Of a stretch of DNA of 64,000 nt, positions 1-9,790 are shown one piece after another. The first letter of the stretch is position 1. The number at the start of each line of letters is the position of its first letter. This stretch comes from Geobacillus vulcani PSS1. Its GTDB lineage: Bacteria > Bacillota > Bacilli > Bacillales > Anoxybacillaceae. The stretch lies in the NCBI RefSeq assembly GCF_000733845.1, contig NZ_JPOI01000001.1, positions 2,085,501 to 2,149,500 on the forward strand, in the 5' to 3' direction. Position numbers and translations under genes: made by a program. The notes beneath the pieces were generated by a model that did not search any database, was not told the DNA's origin, and worked only from the letters and a program-made list of their open reading frames with translations.

Positions 1-992
1 ACAACGGCCGCTATTCGCCGGCCGTGCTCCGCTTGGCGCAAGAACACGGCATTGACCTCGAACAAGTCGAAGGCACCGGCCTTGGCGGGCGGGTGACGCG
101 CAAAGATTTGCTGAAGCTGATTGAGTCCGGCCAAATTCCGAAAGCGGGAGCGGCATCGGCGGAACAAGCGGCGCCAAAAGCCGAGCCGCGAGCGGAACAG
201 CCGACTCCGGCCGCCGCAACCGTTCAACCGTCTGCCGCGGCCGCACAAGCCGCGCCGCCGAAGCCAGCGCCGCCAACGATCGAAGCGGGAGCGGGTGACA
301 TCGAAATTCCGGTCACCCCGGTGCGCAAAGCGATCGCCGCCAACATGCTCCGCAGCAAACACGAAGCGCCGCACGCGTGGACGATGGTCGAAGTCGACGT
401 GACCGACCTTGTCGCCTACCGCGATGCGATCAAAGACGAGTTCAAGCGGCGTGAAGGCTTCAATTTGACGTATTTCGCCTTCTTCGTCAAGGCGGTCGCC
501 CAAGCGCTGAAAGAATTCCCGCAGCTGAACTCCGTTTGGGCGGGCGATAAAATCATTCAGCGCAAAGACATCAACATTTCGATCGCCGTCGCGACCGATG
601 ATGCTTTGTTCGTTCCGGTCATCAAGCACGCCGATGAAAAAACGATCAAAGGCATCGCCCGCGAAATCGCCGAACTGGCGGCGAAAACGCGCGCCGGCAA
701 ACTCCGCCCGGAAGATATGCAAGGCGGCACGTTCACCGTCAACAACACCGGCGCGTTCGGCTCCGTGCAGTCGATGGGCATTATCAACTATCCGCAAGCG
801 GCCATTTTGCAAGTGGAAACGATCGTCAAACGTCCGGTCGTCAAAGATGGCATGATCGCCATCCGCGACATGGTCAACTTATGCTTGTCGCTTGACCACC
901 GCGTCTTGGACGGCTTGATTTGCGGCCGCTTCCTCGCCCGCGTCAAAGCGATTTTGGAAAACATGAACAAAGACAACACGCCGATTTATTAA
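1..992 (+). CDS. bkdB: Dihydrolipoamide acyltransferase (E2) of branched-chain 2-oxoacid dehydrogenase, 5'-truncated by window edge
   Basis: The frame is open from base 3, so the gene starts outside the window. It begins inside the E3-binding domain (RYSPAVLRLAQEHGIDL), passes through a long Ala/Pro/Gln-rich linker (about 75-300), and ends in the acyltransferase catalytic domain with the signature HRVLDG near the C-terminus. The lipoyl domain is missing only because of the window edge. E2 moves the acyl group from the E1-bound intermediate to CoA in the degradation of Val, Leu and Ile. The methylmalonyl-CoA genes downstream fit, because Val and Ile breakdown yields propionyl-CoA. A pyruvate dehydrogenase E2 is the alternative; the bkdB call rests on synteny with brxB and yqj genes. 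Confidence 0.85.
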   Translation, partial: NGRYSPAVLRLAQEHGIDLEQVEGTGLGGRVTRKDLLKLIESGQIPKAGAASAEQAAPKAEPRAEQPTPAAATVQPSAAAAQAAPPKPAPPTIEAGAGDIEIPVTPVRKAIAANMLRSKHEAPHAWTMVEVDVTDLVAYRDAIKDEFKRREGFNLTYFAFFVKAVAQALKEFPQLNSVWAGDKIIQRKDINISIAVATDDALFVPVIKHADEKTIKGIAREIAELAAKTRAGKLRPEDMQGGTFTVNNTGAFGSVQSMGIINYPQAAILQVETIVKRPVVKDGMIAIRDMVNLCLSLDHRVLDGLICGRFLARVKAILENMNKDNTPIY

Positions 993-997
993 CGTTT

Positions 998-1033
998 CCC
1001 CCCATCGCCATCGGTTGGCGGTGGGGGTTTTTG
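998..1033 (+). terminator. Rho-independent terminator after bkdB
   Basis: A stem of CCCCCATCGCCA pairs with TGGCGGTGGGGG around a short loop and is followed by TTTTT. It closes the bkd operon. Confidence 0.9.
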
Positions 1034-1112
1034 CATGGCGCGATTTCAAACTTCTTTCACAAATGTGAGGTATAATGAGGGCAGAAACGAACGTGCGGAG
1101 GAGAAAAACGAG

Positions 1113-2090
1113 ATGAAACGAGCGAGCGTGTGGATGCTGTTGGGTTGCTTCTTTCTGCTAAGCGGCTGTGCCCATCCGTCGTTTCCCCCGGTGGCTGATT
1201 CGCTTTCCGTTGTCATCAGCCTTGAGGTCAAAGGGGGAACGGTCACCTTTTTGAACGCGAAAAATGGCGGCAAGGTCGCCCGTTGGAACATCAACGAACC
1301 GTTTCAAGGCGGGGCGTTGAGCCCGGACGGCCGGACGCTGCTTTTGTACGGGCGGGATCTTGACGGCGTTTACCGGTACGACCTCGCGACTGGGAAGCCG
1401 CTCGCCCAGTGGAAAACCGGGAGCGGTATTGTGAGCGCTGCTCCATCCCCGGATGGCCGCACGTGGTTTTTTGGCGACAGCAAACATCGCGCGGTGCGCG
1501 TTGTGAGCCGGGACGGGAAAGAGATCGCCCGCCTTTCGGTCGGACGCTCCCCGATGACGCTGCTTGTCAATCGCGCTGGAACGAGGTTGTATGTGATCGA
1601 TTTTCAAGACGAACGGGCGTGGATCATCGATGTGGACCGCCGCCGCGTCATCCGTTCGTTTGCCGTGCCGAAATTTGCCTTAGGTGGAGTGGTGCGCGAG
1701 CGGCAAGGGGAGCTGTGGGTCGGCGGGCACGGCAGCGGAAGCCGTGTGGAAACGAACATTCATGTCTACTCGCTGCAAGACGGCCGCTTGCTCCGGACGA
1801 TCGCCGCGCCGGTGATGCCGGTGGATTTTGTTGAAACAGATCGCGGCGTGTTTGTGCTAAGCCATGGCTCGAACACGGTTTATCGGGTTTTGCCAAGCGG
1901 GAAGCGGCTCGGATCCGTCTCTGTCGGCGCCAATCCGTTTGCCATGGAAGCGGCAGGAGGCCGTTTGTATATCGCGAGTTATGACAGCGATGAAATCATC
2001 GTGGTCGATGAAGCGACGCTGCGGCCGCTCGCCCGCTGGAAGACGGGCGACGGTCCGCTGCAGCTGCTCATTCGGGAGGGACGAACATGA
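1113..2090 (+). CDS. YncE-like beta-propeller lipoprotein
   Basis: The chosen start is ATG 1113, just after CGGAGGAG; an in-frame GTG-type start further upstream lacks a ribosome site. The 325-residue product has a lipoprotein signal peptide with lipobox LSGC, so it should be anchored outside the membrane. The rest is a series of short WD/YncE-type blades (GGALSPDGRTLLLYG, AAPSPDGRTWFFGD, and later VGANPFAME and GDGPLQLL). The stop overlaps the start of the response regulator (ATGA), so it is translationally coupled to a two-component system. A role as an extracytoplasmic sensor or accessory for the kinase is inferred from this coupling. No catalytic motif was seen. A TATAAT at 1071-1076 may be its -10. 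Confidence 0.75.
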   Translation: MKRASVWMLLGCFFLLSGCAHPSFPPVADSLSVVISLEVKGGTVTFLNAKNGGKVARWNINEPFQGGALSPDGRTLLLYGRDLDGVYRYDLATGKPLAQWKTGSGIVSAAPSPDGRTWFFGDSKHRAVRVVSRDGKEIARLSVGRSPMTLLVNRAGTRLYVIDFQDERAWIIDVDRRRVIRSFAVPKFALGGVVRERQGELWVGGHGSGSRVETNIHVYSLQDGRLLRTIAAPVMPVDFVETDRGVFVLSHGSNTVYRVLPSGKRLGSVSVGANPFAMEAAGGRLYIASYDSDEIIVVDEATLRPLARWKTGDGPLQLLIREGRT

Positions 2091-2761
2091 GCGAACGAAC
2101 CATTTTAATCGTGGATGATGAAGAAGAAATGCGTCTGTTGGTCAGCATGTATTTAGAAAACGCCGGCTTTCGCTGCTTGGAAGCGGAAGATGGGGAGGAG
2201 GCGCTGGCGCTGCTTTCCCAACATTCGGTCGATGCCGTCCTGTTGGACGTTATGATGCCAAAACAGGATGGCTTCGCCGTCTGCGCCCGCATTCGTGAGC
2301 AGTCGGACGTGCCGATTTTGTTTTTGACTGCGCTTGGCGAAGAATGGGATAAAGTGAAAGGGTTCAAGCTAGGCGGCGACGATTACATCGTCAAACCGTT
2401 CAGCCCAGGAGAGCTCATCGCCCGTCTCGAGGCGGTGCTGCGCCGGGTGCGGCGCGGGCGCGAGAACGACGGGCGGCTGCAGTTTGGCGACCTCGTTATT
2501 GACGAAAAAGGACGAACCGTGACCGTTGGCAGCGAACCGGTGAAATTGACGTTGAAAGAGTTTGAGCTGTTGCTGTTTTTGGCGAAACACCGTGGGCAAG
2601 CGTTCAGCCGCGATGACTTGCTCGTCCATGTGTGGGGGTATGATTACACCGGAAACGCCCGCACCGTTGACACTCATGTGAAAACATTGCGCATGAAGAT
2701 GAAAGACGCCGGTCGCCACATTCAAACCGTCTGGGGCATCGGCTACAAATTTGAGGGATGA
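2087..2761 (+). CDS. OmpR-family response regulator
   Basis: This 224-residue protein has a receiver domain with acidic residues D10-D11, phospho-acceptor D54 (LLDVMMP) and the conserved Lys in DDYIVKPFSPGE, followed by a winged-helix DNA-binding domain (LTLKEFELLLFLAKH, RTVDTHVKTLRMKM). It is the output half of a two-component system with the kinase encoded 3 bases downstream. It starts inside the stop codon of the lipoprotein gene. Target genes cannot be read from the sequence; autoregulation is common in this family. Confidence 0.93.
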   Translation: MSERTILIVDDEEEMRLLVSMYLENAGFRCLEAEDGEEALALLSQHSVDAVLLDVMMPKQDGFAVCARIREQSDVPILFLTALGEEWDKVKGFKLGGDDYIVKPFSPGELIARLEAVLRRVRRGRENDGRLQFGDLVIDEKGRTVTVGSEPVKLTLKEFELLLFLAKHRGQAFSRDDLLVHVWGYDYTGNARTVDTHVKTLRMKMKDAGRHIQTVWGIGYKFEG

Positions 2762-2764
2762 GAA

Positions 2765-4216
2765 ATGAAACGGCTCCGCTTAGGGCAAAAAGTATGGCTG
2801 TCGATCGGCGCCGCGGTCGTGGCGACGTTGGCGTTTTCCTTTGGCCTTTTGAATTATTTTTACCGGACGGTGTACATGAAAGAAGTCGAACGAACGTTGA
2901 TCGCGGAAGGGACGAGCCTCGCCCGTGACTATCGGGGCGGGGCGATCGCTCGGGAATACCGCCGGCAAATCGAATGGTATGACGAAAAATCGACGGCCAC
3001 CATCCTATTGATCGACAACCCGCGCGAACTGAGCGCCTGCTTTCCGTTTCCGGTCCACTATGACGCGCTCGTGAGCGGCCGCGACCGGGAAACGCTGCTA
3101 GCCGGGAAGCCGGTTGTCAAAACCGGCTACGAAAAGCGGTTTGGCCGCCGCGTGATGGCGGTTGTTGTTCCACTTTTGGACGGCAAGCGGCTTGAAGGAG
3201 CGATTTACTTGTATTTGCCGTTAGCCGACGTCCAAGAAGCGACGAAACGGGCAGCCGCCGCGTTTTGGCCGTTGGCCGCCGCATTCGCCGCCGCGCTTTT
3301 GGTTGTCGGCCGACGGATGGTGCGGCAAATGGTCGAGCCGCTGCAGGCGATGGAACGGGCTGCTGAGCGCATGACGGAAGGACGCTACGAAGCGGGCATC
3401 CCAGTGCGGAGTGATGATGAAATCGGACGCCTGGTGCAGGCGTTCAACCAAATGGCCGACGCCATCGCTAAAGAAGACGAGCGGAAACGCGAGTTTTTAG
3501 CGAACGTCTCGCATGAATTGCGCACACCGCTCAGCTATATGAAAGGGTACAGCGAAGCGCTCCTGGCTGGCCTTGCGAAAACGAAAGAAGAAGAAAAGGC
3601 GTACCTTCGCCTCATCCACCGCGAAACGGAACGGATGGAGCGGCTTGTCCGCGATTTGCTCGATTTGGCGCGCCTTGAAGGGCAAAGCGTGCCGCTCGAG
3701 CGCGCGCCGGTGGCGTTCGCTCAAGTGATCGAAGATGTCATCGCCATGTACGAACCGATCGCCGCGCAAAAGCGGATCAAACTGTCATGCGGGTTAGACT
3801 ATGACGTCATCGTCAACGGCGACGCCGATCGGCTCGAACAAGTCGTGCGCAACTTGCTTGACAACGCCATCCGCTATACTCCGGAAGGCGGCGCGGTGAC
3901 GGTGCGGCTTTCCCGCCTGTCGGAAGCAGAAGGAGAACTCGTGATCGAAGACACGGGAAAAGGCATCCCGAAAGACCAGCTCCCGCTTCTTGGCCAGCGC
4001 TTTTTCCGCGTCGACCGCGCCCGCACCCGCAAAGAAGGCGGCACCGGCTTAGGGCTGGCCATCGTCAAGCAAATCGTCGCCCTTCATGGCGGCGCCATTC
4101 AGTTCGACAGCGACCTCGGCCGCGGAACGACGGTATCTGTCCGCCTGCCGCTCGTTGGGGAAGGGGAAGAAACATACGTTCAAGACAAAGGAACGGATGG
4201 TGTATCATCAATATAA
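2765..4216 (+). CDS. Membrane sensor histidine kinase, HAMP type
   Basis: This 483-residue protein has TM1 at about 12-33, an extracytoplasmic sensor of about 125 residues, TM2 at about 165-183, HAMP at about 185-237, a DHp domain with H250 (ANVSHELRTPLSYMKGY) and an ATPase domain with N-box NLLDNAIRY, G1 DTGKGIP and G2 GGTGLGLAIV. It should autophosphorylate H250 and pass the phosphate to D54 of the preceding regulator. The extracytoplasmic loop faces the same compartment as the beta-propeller lipoprotein encoded two genes upstream, so a physical link is plausible but unproven. The stimulus is unknown. Confidence 0.92.
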   Translation: MKRLRLGQKVWLSIGAAVVATLAFSFGLLNYFYRTVYMKEVERTLIAEGTSLARDYRGGAIAREYRRQIEWYDEKSTATILLIDNPRELSACFPFPVHYDALVSGRDRETLLAGKPVVKTGYEKRFGRRVMAVVVPLLDGKRLEGAIYLYLPLADVQEATKRAAAAFWPLAAAFAAALLVVGRRMVRQMVEPLQAMERAAERMTEGRYEAGIPVRSDDEIGRLVQAFNQMADAIAKEDERKREFLANVSHELRTPLSYMKGYSEALLAGLAKTKEEEKAYLRLIHRETERMERLVRDLLDLARLEGQSVPLERAPVAFAQVIEDVIAMYEPIAAQKRIKLSCGLDYDVIVNGDADRLEQVVRNLLDNAIRYTPEGGAVTVRLSRLSEAEGELVIEDTGKGIPKDQLPLLGQRFFRVDRARTRKEGGTGLGLAIVKQIVALHGGAIQFDSDLGRGTTVSVRLPLVGEGEETYVQDKGTDGVSSI

Positions 4217-4230
4217 AAATTAGGAGGCAG

Positions 4231-4824
4231 GTGGAGGAAATGGGTTCAAGGGAAAAGGAACAGGCCCCGATGACCTACAAAGAGTATGCGACATGGCCGG
4301 AAGGAAAACGGTGCGAGGTGTTGGACGGGAATATCATCAGCATGGCGCCGTCGCCAACACCGGAACACCAATCGATTTCGCTCCAGCTTTCGATCGAATT
4401 CGGAATGTATTTCAGAGGGAAGGATTGTCGCGTGTTGGCCGCCCCGATCGACGTGTACCTTTTTGAAGATCATCGCAAGGGATGGATGGATGAAAACGTC
4501 CGAAATTGGGTATGTCCCGATCTTGTGGTCATCTGTGACAAAAACAAAATTCAAAAAAACTGCATTGTCGGTGCTCCAGATTTGGTCATCGAGATCTTGT
4601 CTCCCGCTACGGCCAAAATCGACCGGATGGACAAACGGATCGCGTACGAGCGGGCTGGGGTGAAGGAATATTGGATCGTTGACCCGGCGAATCAAGTCGT
4701 GGAAGTGTATTTGCGTGAGAAAACAGGGAAGTTCGAACTTCGCGGAGTGTACAGCCGCGATGACACCGTTCCCGTTCATGGATGGGAGGATTTGTTCATC
4801 GATTTACGAAACATTTTCGAATGA
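4231..4824 (+). CDS. Uma2 (DUF820) family putative restriction-endonuclease-fold protein
   Basis: The product is 197 residues from GTG 4231, which lies 3 bases after AGGAGG; ATG 4240 and ATG 4270 are alternative starts. Family hallmarks are EYATWPEGKRCEVLDG at the N-terminus, then CPDLVVICDK, GAPDLVIEILSP and AYERAGVKEYWIVDP, which carry the acidic and Lys residues of the PD-(D/E)XK-like core. These proteins are abundant in cyanobacteria and thermophilic Bacillaceae, often next to transposon remnants, and their function is unsettled. It lies between the two-component operon and a gap filled with CTAG-bounded repeats, which suggests a horizontally variable spot. Confidence 0.8.
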   Translation: MEEMGSREKEQAPMTYKEYATWPEGKRCEVLDGNIISMAPSPTPEHQSISLQLSIEFGMYFRGKDCRVLAAPIDVYLFEDHRKGWMDENVRNWVCPDLVVICDKNKIQKNCIVGAPDLVIEILSPATAKIDRMDKRIAYERAGVKEYWIVDPANQVVEVYLREKTGKFELRGVYSRDDTVPVHGWEDLFIDLRNIFE

Positions 4825-4863
4825 ACAAATGGCCATTGACATCTTCGCTAGGCAGTATGTTGT

Positions 4864-5004
4864 CTAGAAGGCTGGTGAAAAACCGCTGTCGCACACCAAT
4901 CGGCGGCATTTTCATTCAAAAAAGAAAGCTGGTTCTGCAAAGTTTCTCTAATTGAGAAATGGATGGAATCAGTAGCATTTTGCACTAAATCACCAGTCTC
5001 CTAG
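4864..5004 (-). repeat. CTAG-bounded ~140-bp element, copy A1
   Basis: The copy runs from CTAGAAGGCTGGTGA to TCACCAGTCTCCTAG, inverted ends matching at 13 of 15 positions. It carries an internal dyad TTTCTCTAATTGAGAAA. Its reverse complement aligns with copies at 20.5 and 25.2 kb, for example GCGGTTTTTCACCAG at the right end. No ORF is present. It resembles a non-autonomous MITE whose 4-base target is CTAG. Confidence 0.7.
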
Positions 5005-5139
5005 AAGGCCGGTGAAAAACGGCTGAGTTCCTTCATCAATGGGAGAACACGTGAAAGGCAGGACCGATGCACCAAGGTTTTTCTAGTTGAGAAGTGACAT
5101 TGCAAAGCTGGATCCAGGATTAAATCACCAGCTTTCTAG
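5001..5139 (-). repeat. CTAG-bounded ~140-bp element, copy A2
   Basis: This second tandem copy shares the CTAG at 5001-5004 with copy A1. Its ends are CTAGAAGGCCGGTGA and TCACCAGCTTTCTAG. The internal dyad is present as TTTTTCTAGTTGAGAA. Right after it, TTTCACCAGCCGATG at 5141-5155 looks like the end fragment of a further, truncated copy. Confidence 0.7.
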
Positions 5140-5154
5140 GTTTCACCAGCCGAT

Positions 5155-5261
5155 GTCGCATTCATTGGACGGCTTAACGCAACGAACGCGGAACAAACGC
5201 TGCTTGATTTTGATAGCGCTAATCGTCGCATTCATTCGACGGCCTAGCGCAACGAACGCGG
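5155..5261. repeat. Two 37-bp direct repeats separated by 33 bp
   Basis: Bases 5155-5191 and 5225-5261 are the same 37-mer apart from three substitutions. Each begins GTCGCATTCATT and ends GCAACGAACGCGG. There is no third unit and no cas gene in the window, so it is reported only as an interspaced repeat pair. The rest of the gap to 5394 shows nothing else recognisable. Confidence 0.6.
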
Positions 5262-5394
5262 CATTGGCGGTTGATGGGGAACGTTCAGGGAACGACTCTT
5301 CGGTTGAATCATGTGGTCGGAAACAAAAGCGCACCTTCGCGGTTTTGTGCGCAGCTCCCCTTTGCCAACAGCCAGGAACAAGGTGTTTTGTTCA

Positions 5395-5423
5395 TTGCCC
5401 AAACGCGGCCGATGTACTACAAT
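5395..5423 (+). promoter_or_regulatory. Putative sigma-A promoter of mutAB
   Basis: TTGCCC at 5395-5400 and TACAAT at 5418-5423 are 17 bases apart and lie 140 bases before mutA. No operator was recognised near it. Confidence 0.5.
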
Positions 5424-5562
5424 AAACATAGAACCCGTTTTTTCCCACCAAAGCGCGGCTTCATTCGGTTGACGTGAGGTGCCATCGGGTGTGGCTCGTT
5501 TTCAGGTGGAAAAACGAAAGCGGTTTCTTTTTTGGCAGAAAGACGCGAAAGGGGATGGGGAA

Positions 5563-7611
5563 ATGAGCGATGTCGCGAAGATGAAGGAAGCGGCGTTTCC
5601 GGCTCCACCGATGGAGGAGTGGGAGCGGGAAGCGGAACGGTCGCTGAAAGGCAAGCCGCTCGAGCGGCTTGTGACGATGACGTACGAAAACATAGCGGTG
5701 AAACCGCTTTATACGCGCCGCGATGTAGAGGCGCTCGGCCCGCTGGAGCAGTATCCGGGCTTTGGTCAGTACGTGCGCGGGGCGCGGCCGGAAGGGTATC
5801 GGGGCGAGCCGTGGAAGGTGAGCCAAGAGATTTCGGCGGCAAGCCCGTCCGACTGGAACGAGGCGGTGAAGCATGACTTAGCGCGGGGACAGACGGAAAT
5901 CCATTTCGCTCTCGGGCGGCTGCCGTTTGCCGTCGAGTCGGTTGAGGATGTGGCCGCGATGTTGGATGGCGTGCCGCTTGACCGCTATTCGCTCCGTGTG
6001 GACGCCGGGGCGCGGTCGCTTCCGTTTTTGGCGCTTTTGGCCGCTTATTTCAAGGAACGGGGCGTCCCGCTATCGAGCGTGCGCGGCGCCATTGGCATGG
6101 ATCCGCTCGGCGCTTGGGCGGAACAGGGGACGCTCCCGTGTTCGCTTGAGCGGCTGTATGATGAAATGGCGGAAGTGACGAAGTGGACGACGGAACAAAT
6201 GCCTGCCGTTCGCACGATTTTCGTGCGCGGCGAGCCGTACCATAACGGCGGGGCGAACGCCGTGCAGGAGCTCGCGTTTTCGTTGGCGGCGGCCGTCGAG
6301 TACATCCGCGCCGGGTTGGACCGGGGCTTGACGATTGATGACATCGCGACAAGGATGCAAGTGTCACTGGCGGTCGGAGCCGACTTTTTCATGGAAATCG
6401 CCAAGCTGCGGGCAGCGCGGCGGTTGTTTGCGCAAGTGATCGAAGCGTTTGGCGGCGGCGAATCATCACGGCGCATCGAACTGCATGTGCGCACGTCTCC
6501 CTTTACGAAAACGGTGTACGATCCGTATGTGAATATGCTTCGCGCCGGAGCGGAAGCGTTTGCGGCCGTTGTCGGCGGCGCCGATGGCGTGCATGTGTCG
6601 CCGTTTGACGAAGCGATCGGGCTCGCTGATGCGTTTTCGCGGCGCATCGCCCGCAACACGCAGCTCATTTTGCTTGAAGAGGCGCATCTCGCCCAAGTCA
6701 TCGATCCGGCGGGCGGCTCGTATTATGTGGAGACATTGACGGCAAAACTTGCCGAAGCAGCGTGGAAGCTGTTCCAGCAGGTGGAGGAAAAAGGCGGCAT
6801 GAAACAAGCGCTTCAAGACGGCTTCGTGCAGTCGGAAGTGGCGGCGGTTGCCAAGCGGCGGCTTGAGCGCGTCAAACAGCGGAAAGAAAAAATCGTCGGC
6901 ACGAACGTGTACGCCAATTTGGAGGAAACGCCGATCGAAAAGCCGAAGCAAGCCGCAGTGAACATGGTGCTGCCGTTGGATGAACAGCGGGTGGCCGATA
7001 TTCGCAGCACGCTTGTCAGCGGAAAGTGGATGGAAACGATGATTCGTGCGGCCCGCCGTCGAGCAACCGCTCGGGAAATGGCAGCGGCGCTGGCCGATGG
7101 GAAGGAGGCGGCGGCCATCGCGCCGATTCGCGCATGGCGTTTGGCTGAGCCGTTTGAGCAGCTGCGGAAGGCGGCCGAGGAGCATGCGGAGCGCACGGGA
7201 AGCCGGCTTTCCGTTCACTTGATCAATATCGGGCCGCTTGTCCGCCATCAGGCGCGCGCCGATTTCATCGCCGGGCTGTTTGCGGCCGGCGGGGTGGCGG
7301 CTGAGCGAAGCGACGGCTTTGCCTCGGTCGAGGAAGCGGTCGAATGGGTGCGGAACACGAACGGGACGCATTATATCGTGTGCGGCGTGGATGACGACTA
7401 CCCGGGGTTCGTTCCGGCGTTGGCTGAGGGGTTCAAGCAAGCCAAGCCGAACGCGAAGCTGTATGTCGCCGGAAAACCGCCGGAAGAGCTCGAGAACACG
7501 TACGCGGATGCGGGTGTGGATGGGGCAATTCATCTCGGTTCGAACGCGTACGATGTGATCGTGGCGTTTCTCACGGAAAGAGGGGTGGCGTTGGATGGCG
7601 AAGTACGTTGA
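5563..7611 (+). CDS. mutA: Methylmalonyl-CoA mutase small (beta) subunit
   Basis: ATG 5563 is chosen because it follows an AAAGGGGATGGGGAA ribosome site and gives the usual N-terminus; the frame is open 28 codons further upstream. The 682-residue product follows the mutase fold: a TIM-barrel half ([26 protein letters not shown] at about 375-390) and a degenerate cobalamin-domain half that lacks the DxHxxG cobalt ligand, as in catalytically silent beta subunits. It pairs with MutB to interconvert (R)-methylmalonyl-CoA and succinyl-CoA. Its last 17 bases overlap mutB, indicating translational coupling. Confidence 0.92.
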   Translation: MSDVAKMKEAAFPAPPMEEWEREAERSLKGKPLERLVTMTYENIAVKPLYTRRDVEALGPLEQYPGFGQYVRGARPEGYRGEPWKVSQEISAASPSDWNEAVKHDLARGQTEIHFALGRLPFAVESVEDVAAMLDGVPLDRYSLRVDAGARSLPFLALLAAYFKERGVPLSSVRGAIGMDPLGAWAEQGTLPCSLERLYDEMAEVTKWTTEQMPAVRTIFVRGEPYHNGGANAVQELAFSLAAAVEYIRAGLDRGLTIDDIATRMQVSLAVGADFFMEIAKLRAARRLFAQVIEAFGGGESSRRIELHVRTSPFTKTVYDPYVNMLRAGAEAFAAVVGGADGVHVSPFDEAIGLADAFSRRIARNTQLILLEEAHLAQVIDPAGGSYYVETLTAKLAEAAWKLFQQVEEKGGMKQALQDGFVQSEVAAVAKRRLERVKQRKEKIVGTNVYANLEETPIEKPKQAAVNMVLPLDEQRVADIRSTLVSGKWMETMIRAARRRATAREMAAALADGKEAAAIAPIRAWRLAEPFEQLRKAAEEHAERTGSRLSVHLINIGPLVRHQARADFIAGLFAAGGVAAERSDGFASVEEAVEWVRNTNGTHYIVCGVDDDYPGFVPALAEGFKQAKPNAKLYVAGKPPEELENTYADAGVDGAIHLGSNAYDVIVAFLTERGVALDGEVR

Positions 7612-9790
7612 TTTTACAAAGATGACGCTTTCCGCGGCAGCGGCCGATGTGGAGGAGAAACAGTGGAGAGACGCGGTGGAGCGGCGCGTGCAAGCGTCGA
7701 TCGATGAACTGTTGTTTCAGACGAACGAACACATTGCCGTGAAGCCGCTTTATACAAAAAATGACATCGATGGGCTCGATTTTCTTGATTATATGCCCGG
7801 GCTGCCGCCGTACTTGCGCGGACCGTACCCGACGATGTATGTCGTGCGGCCGTGGACAATCCGCCAATACGCCGGTTTTTCGACGGCGGAGGAAAGCAAC
7901 GCGTTTTACCGGCGCAACTTGGCGATGGGGCAAAAAGGGCTGTCGGTCGCCTTTGACCTGGCGACGCACCGCGGCTATGACTCCGACCATCCGCGCGTCG
8001 TCGGCGACGTCGGCAAAGCAGGGGTCGCCATCGATTCGGTGCTCGATATGAAAATTTTGTTTGACGGCATCCCGCTTGACCAAATGTCGGTGTCGATGAC
8101 GATGAACGGGGCGGTGCTCCCGATTATGGCGTTTTACATCGTCACCGCCGAAGAGCAAGGAGTGACGCAAGACAAACTGTCGGGCACGATCCAAAACGAT
8201 ATTTTGAAAGAATATATGGTGCGCAACACGTACATTTACCCGCCGGAGATGTCGATGCGCATCATCGCCGACATTTTTGCCTATACGGCCAAATACATGC
8301 CGAAATTCAACAGCATCAGCATTTCCGGCTACCATATGCAAGAAGCCGGGGCGCCGGCTGATTTGGAGCTGGCGTATACGCTCGCGGACGGGCTTGAGTA
8401 CGTGCGCACCGGCTTGAAGGCGGGCATTGACATCGACTCGTTCGCCCCGAGGCTGTCGTTTTTCTGGGCGATCGGCATGAACTACTTTATGGAAGTGGCG
8501 AAACTGCGCGCGGCGCGCCTCATGTGGGCGAAAATGATGAAAACGTTCAACCCGAAAAATCCGAAATCGCTCGCGTTACGGACCCATTCACAAACGTCAG
8601 GCTGGAGCTTGACCGAGCAAGATCCGTTCAACAACGTTGTGCGCACGCTCATCGAAGCCCACGCGGCGGCGATGGGGCATACGCAGTCGCTCCATACGAA
8701 CGCGCTCGATGAGGCGATTGCCTTGCCGACCGATTTTTCGGCGCGCATCGCCCGCAATACGCAGCTGTACTTGCAGGAGGAGACGGGCATTTGCCGGACG
8801 ATCGACCCGTGGGCTGGTTCGTATTACGTCGAGACGTTGACGAACGAACTGATGAAGCGGGCGTGGGCGCATATTGAAGAAATCGAAAGTCTTGGCGGGA
8901 TGGCAAAAGCGATCGAAACCGGCATTCCGAAAATGCGCATTGAAGAAGCAGCGGCCCGCCGCCAAGCGCGCATCGATTCAGGGGCGGAAACGATCATCGG
9001 GGTGAACAAATACCGTCCGGAAAAAGAAGAGCCGATCGACATTTTGGAAGTGGACAACACCGCCGTGCGAAAGCGGCAAATCGAACGGCTGAACGAGCTG
9101 AAGGCGACCCGCGACAACGAGCAGGTCGAAGCGGCGCTAGAGGCGATTACGAAAGCGGCGGAAACGGGCGAAGGGAACTTGCTTGAGCTCGCCGTCCAAG
9201 CCGCGCGCGTCCGCGCCACCCTCGGGGAAATTTCGTACGCCATTGAAAAAGTGGCGAAGCGTCATCGCGCGGTCATCCGTTCGATCAGCGGCGTCTACAG
9301 TTCGGAATACAAAAACGAAGCGCAGCTCGAACGGGTGAAGCGACGGGTGGAGCAATTCGCCGAACTTGAAGGGCGCCGTCCGCGCATCTTGATTGCGAAA
9401 ATGGGGCAAGACGGCCATGACCGCGGGGCGAAAGTGATCGCGACCGCGTTTGCCGATTTAGGGTTTGACGTCGATATCGGCCCGCTCTTCCAGACGCCGG
9501 AAGAAACGGCGCGTCAGGCGGTCGAAAACGACGTGCACGCGGTTGGCATCAGCTCGCTCGCCGGCGGACATAAGACGCTCGTGCCGCAGCTTGTGTCGGA
9601 GCTCGAAAAACTCGGCCGCGATGATATTTTAGTCATCGTCGGCGGCGTCATCCCGCCGCAAGACTACGCGTTCTTGTATGAACACGGCGCCGCCGCCATC
9701 TTCGGGCCAGGCACGATCATTCCGGAAGCGGCGGACAAAGTGCTCGATGAAATTTACGCCCGGCTCGGCTATGAGGACGTGAGCGAATGA
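7595..9790 (+). CDS. mutB: Methylmalonyl-CoA mutase large (alpha, catalytic) subunit
   Basis: The 731-residue length is normal for the catalytic subunit. It has substrate-binding TIM-barrel segments ([35 protein letters not shown]) and a C-terminal B12 domain with the cobalt-ligand motif GQDGHDRG (His at about residue 608) followed by [10 protein letters not shown] and IVGGVIPP. The reaction is the adenosylcobalamin-dependent rearrangement of methylmalonyl-CoA to succinyl-CoA. Its stop overlaps the meaB start as ATGA, so mutA, mutB and meaB form one operon. Confidence 0.96.
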   Translation: MAKYVDFTKMTLSAAAADVEEKQWRDAVERRVQASIDELLFQTNEHIAVKPLYTKNDIDGLDFLDYMPGLPPYLRGPYPTMYVVRPWTIRQYAGFSTAEESNAFYRRNLAMGQKGLSVAFDLATHRGYDSDHPRVVGDVGKAGVAIDSVLDMKILFDGIPLDQMSVSMTMNGAVLPIMAFYIVTAEEQGVTQDKLSGTIQNDILKEYMVRNTYIYPPEMSMRIIADIFAYTAKYMPKFNSISISGYHMQEAGAPADLELAYTLADGLEYVRTGLKAGIDIDSFAPRLSFFWAIGMNYFMEVAKLRAARLMWAKMMKTFNPKNPKSLALRTHSQTSGWSLTEQDPFNNVVRTLIEAHAAAMGHTQSLHTNALDEAIALPTDFSARIARNTQLYLQEETGICRTIDPWAGSYYVETLTNELMKRAWAHIEEIESLGGMAKAIETGIPKMRIEEAAARRQARIDSGAETIIGVNKYRPEKEEPIDILEVDNTAVRKRQIERLNELKATRDNEQVEAALEAITKAAETGEGNLLELAVQAARVRATLGEISYAIEKVAKRHRAVIRSISGVYSSEYKNEAQLERVKRRVEQFAELEGRRPRILIAKMGQDGHDRGAKVIATAFADLGFDVDIGPLFQTPEETARQAVENDVHAVGISSLAGGHKTLVPQLVSELEKLGRDDILVIVGGVIPPQDYAFLYEHGAAAIFGPGTIIPEAADKVLDEIYARLGYEDVSE

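Noticed and set aside
5155-5261. Possible CRISPR array
   Set aside because: Only two repeats with three mismatches, no leader and no cas genes in the window.
5087-5477. Several 60-112 codon frames in the repeat-rich gap
   Set aside because: They cross the CTAG element and direct repeats, lack ribosome sites and have no similarity that I can recognise.
6466-7533. A 355-codon minus-strand frame inside mutA
   Set aside because: It is the Arg/His-rich mirror of a GC-rich gene, with no motif and no start signal.
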